Shown here in pieces: positions 22,860 through 34,073 of a stretch of DNA of 64,000 nt. The notes under the pieces are model-generated. The model searched no databases. It was not told the DNA's origin and saw nothing but the letters and a program-made list of their open reading frames with translations. Position 1 is the first letter of the stretch. Every line of letters starts with the position of its first letter. The position numbers and the translations under genes are program-made. The DNA is from Amaurobius ferox (Eukaryota; Arthropoda; Arachnida; Araneae; Amaurobiidae): the NCBI GenBank assembly GCA_951213105.1, contig OX578140.1:122571985-122635984 (forward strand), written 5' to 3'.

Positions 22860-23042
22860 GCAGCTATCATGTGTCACAAGAAATCAAGCACATACAGACA
22901 GGCAAACAGACATCACTTCAAAAATAGTCAAAACGTGTTCAAGAAGTCCTAAATAACATATATTGGCATCAAAATTAAGAAATTAAAAATTCTCGTGAAA
23001 GCAATAATTTCTCTATACTATATTCAATAGTATAGAGAAAGT
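22860..23042 (-). mobile_element. Fragment of a third palindrome-ended family (PB relative)
   Basis: The minus strand ends in a perfect 14-bp-arm palindrome, TTTCTCTATACTAT (23008-23021) and ATAGTATAGAGAAA (23027-23040). Upstream text CAGACATCACTTCAAAAATA and AAAACGTGTTC is in the same order as in reversed PB copies. The arms differ from PB arms on both sides together, so pairing is kept while sequence has changed. Confidence 0.5.
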
Positions 23043-23926
23043 CAAAAAATACTATGATTTAAAAAACCGTAAGGAACGGAGTAAAAAATGCCATTTGCAT
23101 TTTTACTTTCCCTGCAATACATAGGATAAGTCGGGGTAATATGCCACGTTTAGGGAGAAATCAGTTAAAATCACTTTCGCATCCAAAGATTTAACAAATT
23201 TTTATATTACTACTGCTGAAACACTTTTTCAACTAACATACTGAATAGGATCAATTTACGACACTATGTTATTTTTTGCAGAATAATAAAAAATATCTCA
23301 ATGTACCGGCATGTGCCAATTTGTTATGCCCCAGCAGGCAGGAATTTGCAGGGCTTGGGAAAAGCCATCATAAATTGTGAAACACTTTAAGAATTTATAT
23401 AATACGCACTGCATAATATGAAATATATTTATTATCTAATAAAATCAGAGAAGGAGATAGTCTAGGGGGGGGGGCAAAAACGCATTGTTCGCTGTATTTG
23501 TTACTGAATAAGATGAATGAAATAGCTCGCCTCAATTTTTATATACTTGCATGCAGGTGAGCTGCTCATTTCTATTCATATAGGCTTAACTTGAATACAA
23601 TCCACACATAAAGTAACTCATGCGCCTTTGGGCTTTGCAAGTTTCTGGATTCATTTGCATAATTTATTGCTCTGGTTCGACTGCTTCCAGCGACTCATAG
23701 ACCTTAGCAAGAACATCTAAAATTGAACTTTGTCCAGCCTAAAAGCATAAAGCAGAGTTAGCTCCATCTGGGCCGTGACTCTTGATTGGTCGCTTGACCT
23801 CCTTGCCATTGGACGGAAGAATGAGATTTCAGAGGCTCACACTGGCTTCTCATCGATTTCTTTGCGGCTTAACCTGGACTAGCTGTTGGGTCACCTTTGC
23901 TGTACGAAATGTATAATAGTGTTGGG
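23043..23926. other. Unassigned spacer
   Basis: A second ACTTTCCCTGCAATACATAGG start at about 23105 hints at another eroded PB-like 5' end. A G run lies at 23465-23474. No coding sequence is seen. Confidence 0.35.
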
Positions 23927-24039
23927 ATTATATGACTGCTCAAGAAAAATTCATATAGACTCCAAAACTAGTTGGTTCTTTCATTTTTGTTTTTAATTCA
24001 ACTTCCTGGTCTTTCTGATTGTTTTCCATCATTTTCTGT

Positions 24040-24255
24040 TAGGGTTGGTGGCAGTAGGAAGACGGTACGGTCTCTGTTCATATCGCACCCACTGGGTTAC
24101 GGTCTAAATTGGATGGTACTGTCCAGATCGTCCAAACAGATACTTTACACCTTTAGGTAACCATTCCCGGCCACTCAACCTGCTACTGTAAGCCCTCGAG
24201 TCAGTCGAGTGGTCTGGGTTTTCGACACCTTTAGGTAGGTTGGACGGTCTGGGTC
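24040..24255 (+). mobile_element. tRNA-SINE body, 5'-truncated copy
   Basis: GGTTGGTGGCAG, GGTACGGTCTCTG, GGTCTAAATTGGATGGTACT and CCGTCC-like GATCGTCCAAACAGATAC match the body of the SINE at 48989-49275. A second tail, CCTTTAGGTAGGTTGGACGG then TCTGGGTCAAAAG, follows. No tRNA head remains. Confidence 0.7.
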
Positions 24256-24361
24256 AAAAGAAAGTAATTGTACCATTCTCCTCGTAACCCATCACATCTT
24301 GGATGAACTTTTAGACATACAGATTCATCGTGATCACACTTCGAGTACACACCATAATAGT

Positions 24362-24530
24362 TTATGACCCTCCCGCCAGAGTCACTGCGCTATCTCGGCC
24401 CAAATGCATGATGGCCATCTCAATATCCGTGAAATGCTCCATTCTACACATATGGAGTCCTCGTTTGGTGTATGACGGCGAAAATAGCTGATTTATGGGA
24501 CACTCAACATCAGTCGGTATTATTTTTTCC
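24362..24530 (-). repeat. Inverted copy of a 170-bp dispersed repeat (with 25540-25710)
   Basis: On the minus strand, TGTCCCATAAATCAG, ATATGTGTAGAATGGAGCA, TTTCACGGATATTGAGATGG and CGCAGTGACTCTGGCGGG match the plus strand at 25540-25690. The class is unknown. Confidence 0.6.
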
Positions 24531-24659
24531 TCCGGAGCTATATAACTCCTCAAGCAAAATTCGTGTATACTTCAAACCCAATTAGTTCTTTCATTTTTGT
24601 TTTCATTCAATTTCCTGGTCTTTCTGACTGTTTGCTATCATTTTCTGTCAGTTCCTGCT

Positions 24660-25518
24660 TATTTTTCTTGATTGTGTTTTTTACAGCTAATTTAAACGCC
24701 TTGTGTTTCTTCCGATTCCATTCTAAGTTTACTCACTGATCATTTGTTAAACCTTTTGCTAACCGTTCACATTCCTCTTTGGTTTATTTCCGCTCTTTCA
24801 CTGTTCATTTTTCCTCCGAGGTTTGTAAAGTTCATTCGTAGCATCATGCCCCTCGTTTCCTCACTCGAGGGTTCTACCTCTTGTTGTATATCCTAGCAGC
24901 ACAGGCAACTATTATCCTACATTTAGCCACGTATGCTATTCTACCGGTGGATGCCGAATTTCATTGGAGGATTGAGGTCACGTTTCTAGCTTGTCTTGAA
25001 TATGAAGATTGTATTTTGCCTTCGAAAGCGGTTGACACCCTCATTTATTATTGCATGCTGTAGTTACCTTCCTATAATGATGTATATATGAAAGATATTT
25101 GCACGCAAGAGGGAAGATGCAAGCCCTACAGTCTAGTTGACTTTATAGAACTATAGACTTATAGAATTACTTTATGGGTTTATAAACTTATAGACTTAAA
25201 GCTGTAGTTTGCTTTTTATTTCTTGTTTTTATTCTGCATTTTTGTGTATTTCTTTTTGTCTCTCGTGTGGTATTTGTGCTGTGTGTTTTTCCACACTAGC
25301 GAATAATCATTGTATCAAGTGCTACTGCCAAAAAATAAAAAAAATATTCTATAAACTTTTCATTTTTCCGATGTTATTGTTTAGATTTTTACTTTATTGT
25401 ACTACTCGTATTATTCAGGATAAAGCAAAACTCTCTGGACAAACTTTAACGGGAGATAAGGAACACTAAAACGAACATTTTTCGTTAATGAATATATGTT
25501 CGTAGATTTCACACTTTC
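24660..25518. other. Unassigned spacer
   Basis: T-rich on the plus strand. An 85-codon frame at 25209-25469 looks like chance hydrophobic/cysteine-rich translation and is not called. Confidence 0.35.
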
Positions 25519-25539
25519 ATGTTAAAGGAAGCTGTTACG

Positions 25540-25710
25540 CGTCCCATAAATTTACTTTTTTTTTCGCCATTGTCCACCAAACAAGATCCCCATACGTGTA
25601 CAGTGAAGCATTTCACGGATAATAAGATGGCTTTCATGTATCTGGGACGGGATAGCGTAGTGACTATGGCGGGAGAGTCACACGCGGTAGTCGTATGGTC
25701 GACCCTCGAC
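25540..25710 (+). repeat. 170-bp dispersed repeat, direct copy
   Basis: Partner of 24362-24530. It contains GCGTCCCATAAATTTAC, GTGAAGCATTTCACGGATAA and GTAGTGACTATGGCGGGAGA. A small frame crosses it but is not conserved as protein on either strand. Confidence 0.55.
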
Positions 25711-25827
25711 GCAGCACAAAACTATTTTCGTGTTTACATGGAGTATGGTCACGATGAATCTATGTGTCAAAAAGCCTATCCAAAATGGGATGGATTACGA
25801 AAATAATGATACAGACACTTTCTGTCT

Positions 25828-26102
25828 TTCGACCCAGACCGTCCGACCTACCCAAAATTGTAAAGTATCTGTTTGGACAGCTGGGACAATGCCACCAAAT
25901 TTAGACCGGAAGAAAATATCCACAAATACCATACCTTCCTTCCCCTGTCACCAATCTCTCAGAGAGACTTTCGGACCACAGATTTAACGTGTCTGTATTG
26001 CGCATAAACACGGGGATAGCTCGGACAGGATCGAAAATCGAACTTAGGTCCTCCGAGTACAATCTGAGTGTCTTAACCACTTGGCTATCCGGCCTCTTGG
26101 TA
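25828..26102 (-). mobile_element. tRNA-SINE, full-length older copy
   Basis: Read on the minus strand, a tRNA-like head (GGCCGGATAGCCAAGTGG, then AAGTTCGATTTTCGATCC as a degraded B box) is followed by the body (CACGTTAAATCTGTGG, GGTCTAAATTTGGTGGCA) and the tail GGTCGGACGGTCTGGGTCG. It is clearly older than the 48989 copy. A further tail scrap, CCTTTGGGTACACTGGACGG, lies at 26166-26190 on the plus strand. Confidence 0.7.
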
Positions 26103-26860
26103 TAGTCCCTGTGGTTGCCATCCCATTGGATTCTGGACTTCATTGAGTGGTTCTCTTCTGGGCATACCTTTGGGTACACTGGACGGTCTGGATAGTTAGT
26201 ACGGCTGACATACATGAAGCGTATGGTGTTGCCCATCGAAACGGAAGAGCTGCTGTTAAATTTACCTATAACTTTACCGCAGAACTTCTCTTTCTTTTGG
26301 CAACCCCCTGTGCTAAATGCATGTTAGTTACGTCAGATTTCGTGCGATGGTCCATGTTACACGTACGAAGTTTGCGTTGCGAATGACGAGGGTGAAAAAT
26401 TGTCAATTTCAGGGCGGCCCAACAGCGCCCTCTAGCACAAAAGCGTAACACTGCAGACATGCATTCGTTTACAAAAAAATGTTTGTTTTATAGTTCCCCA
26501 TCTCCCGTTTAAAATTTGCAGAGTTTCGATTCACCCTATACGGAGAATATTGTTTTCCTCCAAAATTTTGAATCATAAACACATTAAAAGTCGTTCTAAA
26601 CCCATTTAGAGATATTTCCAATCGTGTGTGTGTGAATATGTGTGCATATGTGCGTGTTGGGTATGTGTGTGCATGTTTGTAAAGGTACGATAACTCAATA
26701 ACGAATTCACTTCCTGCTATAAAATTTTATGTACAGATATATTATGTGAAAAATTAGAACAAGATAGAATAATCCGATTTCTCGTGATTCAAACACGAAT
26801 GATTAGAGTTTGAATCACGACAAAATAATCGTTAGCAAATTTTTTCCATTACAATCCATA

Positions 26861-28187
26861 ACAAGAAAGAACAATGATGCTTAAAGCAATGATTATGAAA
26901 CACTTTCAAACTTCAATGCAATTTTACTTAAACAAGTCTAAAATGCAATACATTCCTCGGTAATATTTTAAAAATTATCACAATACTACACTAATTTATT
27001 ATATTTGAAAACTTAAATCTTCATTGAAAAAAATGAACTTTATTCAAATAACGGCATTGAAATATAAATTGCCTGGTTTAAACATCTCTAAAATGCGATA
27101 CATTCCTCGATAATATTTTTGAAACTATCATAATATTACGGCAATTTATTATATTTGAAAACTTCATCGGAAACAACTGAAATTCGTTCAAATGACATCA
27201 TAGAAAAAATAACACGCCTGGCTCTCTCAATAAAAGCAGCATTTCATTCATTACTTTTTCCCATTCATTTCATTCATCACAATACTATAATAATTTATTT
27301 TATTTAAAAATTAAGACCATGGAGCTACAATTCATAAACTCAATGCTTAAAACTTCATCGAAAAAAATCGTCCTTCTCTTTGTAAAATCAATGAATATTT
27401 CATTCATTTCAGCTATGCAGACTCCATGGGCTAAATAATTTTAAAGATATACAGCAATTCTAATACAACTCATTCAATATATTTTGCTGCTTACATTTTA
27501 CCTAAGTGAAAAATAAGCTTCGTTGTAGAAATAATCAAATTTGGATGATCATTTAAACTCAAATATATTGCAATTGAGTTGTTTCAGTATGTAGATGCAC
27601 AGAATTTAAGCAAAAATAAAGTGGTTTAAGAACGGAGACAACACTCAATATGAATTAAAAAGAACTTAAAAAATCACGATTTTGCGACAAGATGGATGCC
27701 ATATAACATTTTGAAGTGGGTCATGTGATCTTTTCATATCATGATCATGTGATTGCTTCATATAAGAGGTGTAATTATTATTTTAATTTTTATTTAAAAA
27801 AACTACTGAATATATTTCGCTGAATTTTTTTTTATATGTTTTATGGAACAATTTGAATATTACCTAAAATTTTCAAAGCAATTTGTGAATTTTAAATCCG
27901 CTTAAAAAATATTTGAAATATTAGGTCCCATAGGGCTCAATGTATTTCATTTCTTCAACCCGGTTTCAATCCAAAACTAATTGGGTGATATTATTCATTT
28001 ATATTTCCATAGGTCCTACAGACCGTCTGAACAACATACTAAAATTTCATTTTGATTAAGTCATTTTTACGGCAGTTGTCACGCTAACGGACAGACAGAC
28101 AAAGTCATGGAAATGACTTTGTGGAAATGACAAAGTCATCAGAATGAGCAAATTCATAAACACTTTTCAACTTTGTTGTAAAGTGTT
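26861..28187 (-). mobile_element. PA family copy 3 (intact site for Tigger comparison)
   Basis: A full-length minus-strand copy. The 5' palindrome TGTAAAGTGTT ends at 28187, and the 3' end ACAAGAAAGAACAATG lies at 26861. It has three internal CATCGAAAA/CATTGAAAA modules. Near 27970-28000 it reads AATTGGGTGATATTATTC without interruption, the same place where the copy at 9678 carries Tigger. A local duplication of AAATGACTTTGT disturbs the (GTCT)n region. An eroded TG tract of a PB-like element precedes it at 26624-26680. Confidence 0.8.
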
Positions 28188-28369
28188 AATAAACTGGATC
28201 ACAACGTAAAATGTAGCGCAAATAAAGATAGGTAAACATACGTACGTTTCGGAAATGATTGTATTTAATTCTTCAGTGAAAACAAGGCTGGACAGGACGC
28301 CCAAATGATCACAGAGCCAAACTAAAAAAGTTTGAACGAGGAAACCCAATTTTGTATATCCACCTAGTG

Positions 28370-31132
28370 CAGGGGTCGGCAACCTGCGGCTCGCGAGCCG
28401 CATGTGGCTCTTTTGATGTAAAGTTGCGGCTCTCAAGTTCCATACGAAAAAATTAATAATTTATTATCAAAACCCTTAAAAAATAAGAAAATATATTTTT
28501 AAGTACCTAATTTCTCAATAGCTTCTATTTTCAAAATCGTTAATTACAAATCGCTACTCTTAACAATCCCGTAATGAGATAAATTTGAACTATTGTTTTG
28601 TTCTTAGAGATGAGACTCCGTGACCATGTTTATCTTTCAGCCCATTACATTTCATTTCCGTCTCACCCAAACAGCCACCGTCTAGAGTCTAGACAACACG
28701 TCTAGGCTCTAGACGTGTTGTCAGTCAGTCATCCTCGGATATCGCGGTCGACGTTACGGTGCATGTGTGTTAATTTAATCGCTTGCGGTTTCTGCGTGTC
28801 TATTCGCTTGTTGTTTCAAGAAAAATACGATTTAGTAACGAATTATCTTCTCTGTATGTACGCGTATAATATAATAAAATCAGTAACAGAATTGAATTAC
28901 ATATCTGAGGATCGTGTTAACGAAGTAATAATGGTAAATAAATTGTTTGCCGTTTTAGATAGCTAAGTAAAATTTTAAAAAGTCATTTTTTCAACTCCGC
29001 GTCAGCATGGCATCTGGTAAAGAAAAAAAGAAGAACTGAAGAAGAAAACCGAGAATTCAATCAGGATTGGACGGAGTCGTTTACATTCATATGCAACACA
29101 GATGGCCTTCCGACTTGTTTCATTTGCCACGAAAAACTCGCACACAATAAGAAGTCAAATTTGGAGAGACACTTCACTACAAAACATACCCAGTTTGCAG
29201 GTAAATATCCAACCGGTGACGCACCAAAAAAAGCTGTTGAAGAGATCAAAAAAACAACAACAGTCAAGTTCCATGCTAAGTAACTGGACGCAATCTTCCA
29301 ATAATGTAAATCTGGCAAGCTTTGCAGTATCATTAGAAATTGCAAACAGAGGGAAACCATTCACAGAAGGTGAGTACGTCAAAGATTGTTTTATACGTGC
29401 ATCTGGAGAACTGTTTCGTGATTTTAAAAACAAAGCAGAAATCATGAAAAAAATCAAAGATTTGCCATTAGCTGCTAAAACAGTACAAGATAGAACTGCT
29501 GAAATGTCTTCAAATGTAACACATATGCAAGTGGAAAACATTCAACTGGCTTCTGCCTTATCACTTGCTATAGATGAGTCTTGCGACATAAAAGACACGG
29601 CACAAGTTTCCCTTTTCGTCAGGTATATGTCGTCCCAAGGTACAAAAGAAGAACTGCTAGGATTGCTACCGCTCTCAGAGCAAACTCGTGGAGAAGATAT
29701 AGCAAATGCTGTGCAAAAATGCCTGGAAGACAATGGAATCGATATAAATAAAATCGTTTCTATAGCAACTGATGGAGCCAGAAGTATGACAGGAATACAT
29801 AGAGGGGTAACATCAATTCTTCAGAAAAAATAAACCACGAAATTCTAACGTTTCACTGCATAATTCATCAAGAAGCGCTTTGTGCCCAAACATTTCCGGC
29901 CGAAATAGTTGAGGTCATGAACTCGGTAATTAAGATTATTAACAGCATCTTGGCAAAAGCAGTCTACCATCACCAGTTTAAAGATTTCCTTGAAGAAATA
30001 GATAGCCAGTTTTCTGACCTACTTCTGCACAATAAAGTGCGATGGCTTTCCAGAGGTAACGTATTGCAACATTTTGCTTTGTGCTTGAGTGAAATAAAAA
30101 CATTCCTCAATGAAAAAAGCATTGACCATCCCGAATTGGAAGAAGACAAATGGCTGCAAAAATTCAACTTCATGGTAGATACCACAATGAATCTAAATGA
30201 ACTAAATCTAAAACTGCAAGGAAAGGGCAACCCAGCCTACGCCTTGCTTGAAGAAGTAGTTTGTTTAGAAAAAAAATTACTTCTTTTTGTTGAAGACATG
30301 GAGAGCGGTAAATTACTTCATTTTAAAAATCTGAAGCAATATCGCGATAAGACCAATGCAACTATTGACACGAATTACTTCAGCATAGCATTAAAAAACA
30401 TGAAGGATGGATTCGCTGAGAGATTCGAGCAATTCAAAACAAACAAAAGTACTCTCGCGTTCATAGTAAATCCTCTCAACACAAATGAGATCAACATTGA
30501 GCCATTTGGAATTGATGCTGGATCGCTCCAAATGCAATTGCTAGATTTGAAAAGCAATGGCTTGTGAAGTGGCAAGTTCACAGAACTCAAGAGCAAGTTG
30601 GAAGAGTTGGAGGTCCAGAAATGCATGCACATCGCGCAGCACAAGTGGACAGCTCTAAAAGAAATTCCGCGAGTTGAGGCTTTCATATTCGGCGCATGGA
30701 ATAGTCTTCCAGAATGCTACAGTGAGGTGAAGAAGTCGACATATGGAGTGCTGACGGTCTTCGGGTCGACATATTCGTGCGAGCAAGCGTTCTCTTGCAC
30801 GAATATAATAAAAAGTAAAGTTAGAAGTCAACTAACAAATAAAAATCTAGAGTCGTGCTTGAAATTTAAAACAAGTTATGGGCCAGATTTAATCAAACTT
30901 TCAAAAGGCATGCAAAGCCAATACTCCCATTGATGTAACTATCTATATTTGTGTTTTTATATGAATAAATATTATTCCGTATTTAAAGCCGTTTATTTTA
31001 AATCAAAAATCAAATATATATAAGCAAATATTATAATATTGAAACGAAAATTTTTAGTGGTTCTTTAAAAACTGGGAAATTTTGTAAATTGTAACTTTTG
31101 GCTCTTCCGTTTCAATAGGTTGCCGACCCCTG
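28370..31132 (+). mobile_element. hAT transposon with perfect 8-bp target duplication
   Basis: The terminal inverted repeats CAGGGGTCGGCAACCT (28370) and AGGTTGCCGACCCCTG (ending 31132) enclose 2763 bp. The 8-bp duplication ACCTAGTG is perfect at 28362-28369 and 31133-31140. GAGCC-rich subterminal text follows each end (CTCGCGAGCCGC; TGGCTCTT). It carries a BED-finger hAT transposase broken by several lesions. Exact flanks point to a fairly recent insertion. Confidence 0.95.
29007..30933 (+). pseudogene. hAT transposase (BED finger, ZBED/GTF2IRD2-like), broken
   Basis: Nuclear cut-and-paste transposase. The start is taken at 29007 (MASGKEKK). The frame changes within an A-rich run by 29041 to give an N-terminal BED-type zinc finger with CFICHEKL and HFTTKH (CxxC...HxxxxH). 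A second shift near 29225-29280 leads to the frame 29282-29830 with [14 protein letters not shown] and [11 protein letters not shown] third shift at the A run 29825-29830 restores the frame at 29834-30567 with [13 protein letters not shown] at 30565 then interrupts before the hAT dimerisation region (30568-30933) with STYSCEQAFS and KSKVRSQLTNK. All domains are present but the gene cannot make one protein. The three shifts fall at or near A-rich runs; the short frames are pieces of one gene. Confidence 0.9.
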
Positions 31133-31140
31133 ACCTAGTG

Positions 31141-31643
31141 TAACGGATAGCAAGTGAAACGACAAAATACAAAATACAGAAAATATGAATTTAAAGCAAG
31201 TGGATATTGATTCATAAGTCTATATCTCACTATGGATGTTAATGATATCAAAACAGTTCATATTGTTGTTGCTAAGACTCATGACCTGGAAAATGCTAAG
31301 TCCAGTCCAAAAGACTACGCCGTCCATAAATCAATGAGACTATTCTCTCCTGGTCCTCTACTAGAAGACCTAAAATGGCTCCTATACTATCGAGAAGATA
31401 GTAGTGAGTAGTCGAGGAGGAAGTATAGATGCGTGGATGGAAAACTCCATCTCCTTTTTCAAACCTCATATCCTCATAGTATGGCCGCTCCTTAACCTAG
31501 CCAACGCTATCTTGATGAATCTAGGATCATCATATTGGAGCGATAATCCAGGGGTTTTAGCCGAGCACCAGTGATGACATGCAGGAATGGCTACGACAAT
31601 TCCTAGATCTAATCAAGATTTGTATTTCAGAAATATGTTATTA
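31141..31643. other. Unassigned spacer
   Basis: Slightly richer in G+C than its surroundings, with no frame or family recognised. Confidence 0.35.
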
Positions 31644-31866
31644 CTAGCAACGATTACCCGGCGTTGCTCGGGATTTACGATGCAAAACTCTGATAAAAAT
31701 TACACCTGAAAATATAGGGCCGGGAATCTTATACATAGTTTTGTCACTGTGAAAGATATGAATTCATTGCATTATGCAAGAAAAAAAAATCATTGCATTG
31801 CATAAGTCATAGCAGTATAAGAAAAAATCTTCCTCATAAAATGCTGATAATTAAATAACCATTTTT

Positions 31867-33018
31867 AACACTTTACAACAAAGTTGAAAAGTGTTTATGA
31901 CTTTGTTCATTCTGTCTGTCTGTCTATCTATCTGTCTGCCTGTCTGTCTGTCCGTTAGCACGATAACTTCCGTAAAAATGACTTAATCGAAATGAAATTT
32001 TAGTATGTTGTTCAGACGGTCTGTAGGACCTATGGGAATATAAATGAATAATATCACCCAATTAGTTTTGGATTGAAACCGGGTTGAAAAAATGAAATAC
32101 ATTGAGCCCTATAAGACCTAATTTTCCAAACATTTTTAAGCGGATTTAAAATTCACAAATTGCTTCAAAAATTTTAGGTAATATTCAAATTGTTCCATGA
32201 AATATATAAAAAAAAATTCAGCGAAATATATTTAATAGTCTTTTAAATAAAAATTAAAATAATAATTACACCTCTTATATGAAGCATTCACGTGACCCTG
32301 ATATGAAAAGATCACGTGACCCACCTCAAAATAAAATATGGCATCCATCTTGTCTCAAAATCGTGATTTTTAAAGTTCTTTTTAATTCATACTGAGTGTT
32401 ATATGCGTCTTAAAACCGCTTTATTTTTGCTTAAATTCTGTGCATCTACATACTGAAACAACGTAATGACAATATATTTGAGTTTAAATGATCATCCACA
32501 TTTGATTACTTCTACAACGAAGCCTATTTTTCACTTATGTAAAATGTAAACAGAAAAATATGTAGAATGAGTTGTATTAGAATTGCTGTATTTCTTTAAC
32601 ACAAAATTATTTAGCCCATGGAGTCTACATAGCTGATATGAATGAAATATTCATTGATTTTACAAAGAGAAGGACGATTTTTTTCGATGAAGTTTTATAC
32701 ATAGAGTTTAATTACTTGTAGCTCCATGGTCTTAATTTTTAAATAAAATAAATTATTATAGTATTGTGATGAATGAAATGAATGAAATGCTGTTTTTATA
32801 GAGAGATCCAGGCGTGTTATTTTTTCTATGACGTCATTTGAATGAATTTCAGTTGTTTTCGATGAAGTTTTCAAATATAATAAATTAATGTAGTATTGTG
32901 ATAAGTTTTAAAATATTACCCAGGAATGTATTGCATTTCAGACTTGTTTAAATAAAATTGCATTGAAGTTAGAAAGTGTTTCATAATCAATGCTTTAAGC
33001 ATGATTGATCTTTCTTGT
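31867..33018 (+). mobile_element. PA family copy 4 (within Helitron)
   Basis: Starts AACACTTTACAACAAAG, with GTCT/ATCT repeats near 31915-31950, and ends CATGATTGATCTTTCTTGT. It has two TTTCGATGAAGTTTT modules instead of three. It is followed head-to-tail by copy 5 with one base between. Confidence 0.85.
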
Positions 33019-33019
33019 T

Positions 33020-33512
33020 AACACTTTACAACATAGTTGGAAAGTGTTATGGCTTTGTTCATTCTGTCTGTCTGTCTGTCTGTCTATCCGTTAGCACGAT
33101 AAAATGAAATTTTAGTATGTTGTTCAGACGGTCTGTGGGACCTATGGGAATGTAAATGAATAATATCACCCAATTAGTTTTGGATTGAACCCAGGTTGAA
33201 AAAATGAAATAAATTAAACCCTATAGGACCTAATTTTTCAACATTTTTAAGCGAATTTAAAATTCACAAATTGTTTCGAAAGTTTTAGAAAATATTTAAA
33301 TTATCCCATAAAATATGTAAAAAAATGTTCAGCAAATTATAGTCAGTAGTTTTTTAAATAACAATTAAAACAATAATTAAACCCTTTATATGAAGCAATC
33401 ACGTGACCATTATATGAAGAGATCACGTGACCATTATATGAAGAGATCGCGTGGCCATTATATGAAGAGATTACGTAACCATTATATGAAGAGATCTCTT
33501 GACCTTTCTTGT
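33020..33512 (+). mobile_element. PA family copy 5, internally deleted, head-to-tail with copy 4
   Basis: It starts AACACTTTACAACATAG and is collinear with PA to about 33400. It then has about four tandem 24-bp units based on GTGACCATTATATGAAGAGA and ends CTTTCTTGT at 33512. Most of the 3' half, including the modules and the stem-loop, is missing. Confidence 0.75.
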
Positions 33513-34073
33513 GATTTCTTAATACTTTTCGTTGTTGAGTAAGTTTGTGAGAAATAAACCATGGTGATAATTTCCATTTAAATTCATATCTCAAACCTGC
33601 GATTTTCAAAAGCGACTAATACGTTCAATAAACGCCCACAAAACTCAGAGATTTAATTGATTTTCACGTTTAAAACCGACTATTTCCAATCTTCTTTGTT
33701 GGGAATCATGGAGTTAAGAGAGTAAAACTCCTAGGGAAAAGTTTCGTTTTTCATCAATATCTCGACAACCTCTGATCTTAGAAACTCGAAACTTGGACTA
33801 AATTTATGGATTGCTATTTTAAAGCTACCCACCAAATTTCATTTAATTCGGTTCAGTTGTTCTCCCATGATGATGAGACCAAAAAAGTGTCGTTTTTCAC
33901 TTAATATCTTGAGAACCACTAGTTGTAGAAACTCGAAACATTGTCTATGTTTTAAGTGGGGCGATTTTAAGACTACCTTCCAAATTTCATCAAATTCGGT
34001 TCAGCCGTTCTCCCGTTATGGTGGATCATACACACATACATACATACACACTTTTCTTCTTTATATATATAGA

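Larger units (their letters stand above)
23927..24650. repeat. Direct duplication of a 110-bp segment around a SINE fragment
   Basis: The segments 23929-24040 and 24539-24650 share ATTCAACTTCCTGGTCTTTC-like text, AGTTCTTTCATTTTTGTTTT and ATCATTTTCTGT. They are about 85-90 percent alike by eye. The first runs directly into a SINE body; the second does not. Confidence 0.6.
31644..34073 (-). mobile_element. Non-autonomous Helitron carrying two nested PA copies
   Basis: On the minus strand it begins A then TCTATATATATAAAG (34073) and ends with the stem-loop CCCGAGCAACGCCGGG, AATCGTTG, then CTAG followed by T (31644). A 5' TC, a 3' hairpin about ten bases before CTRR, and an A/T insertion site are the Helitron hallmarks. 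CCATAACGGGAGAACGGCTG follows the 5' end. Bases 31867-33512 are PA copies inserted later, leaving roughly 780 bp of Helitron. No Rep/helicase frame is present. Confidence 0.8.

Noticed and set aside
25209..25469. Secreted or membrane peptide frame of 86 codons
   Set aside because: T-rich DNA yields Phe/Leu/Cys by composition; no conserved pattern or context.
33400..33500. CRISPR-like 24-bp repeats
   Set aside because: Contiguous tandem units within a PA copy; no spacers.
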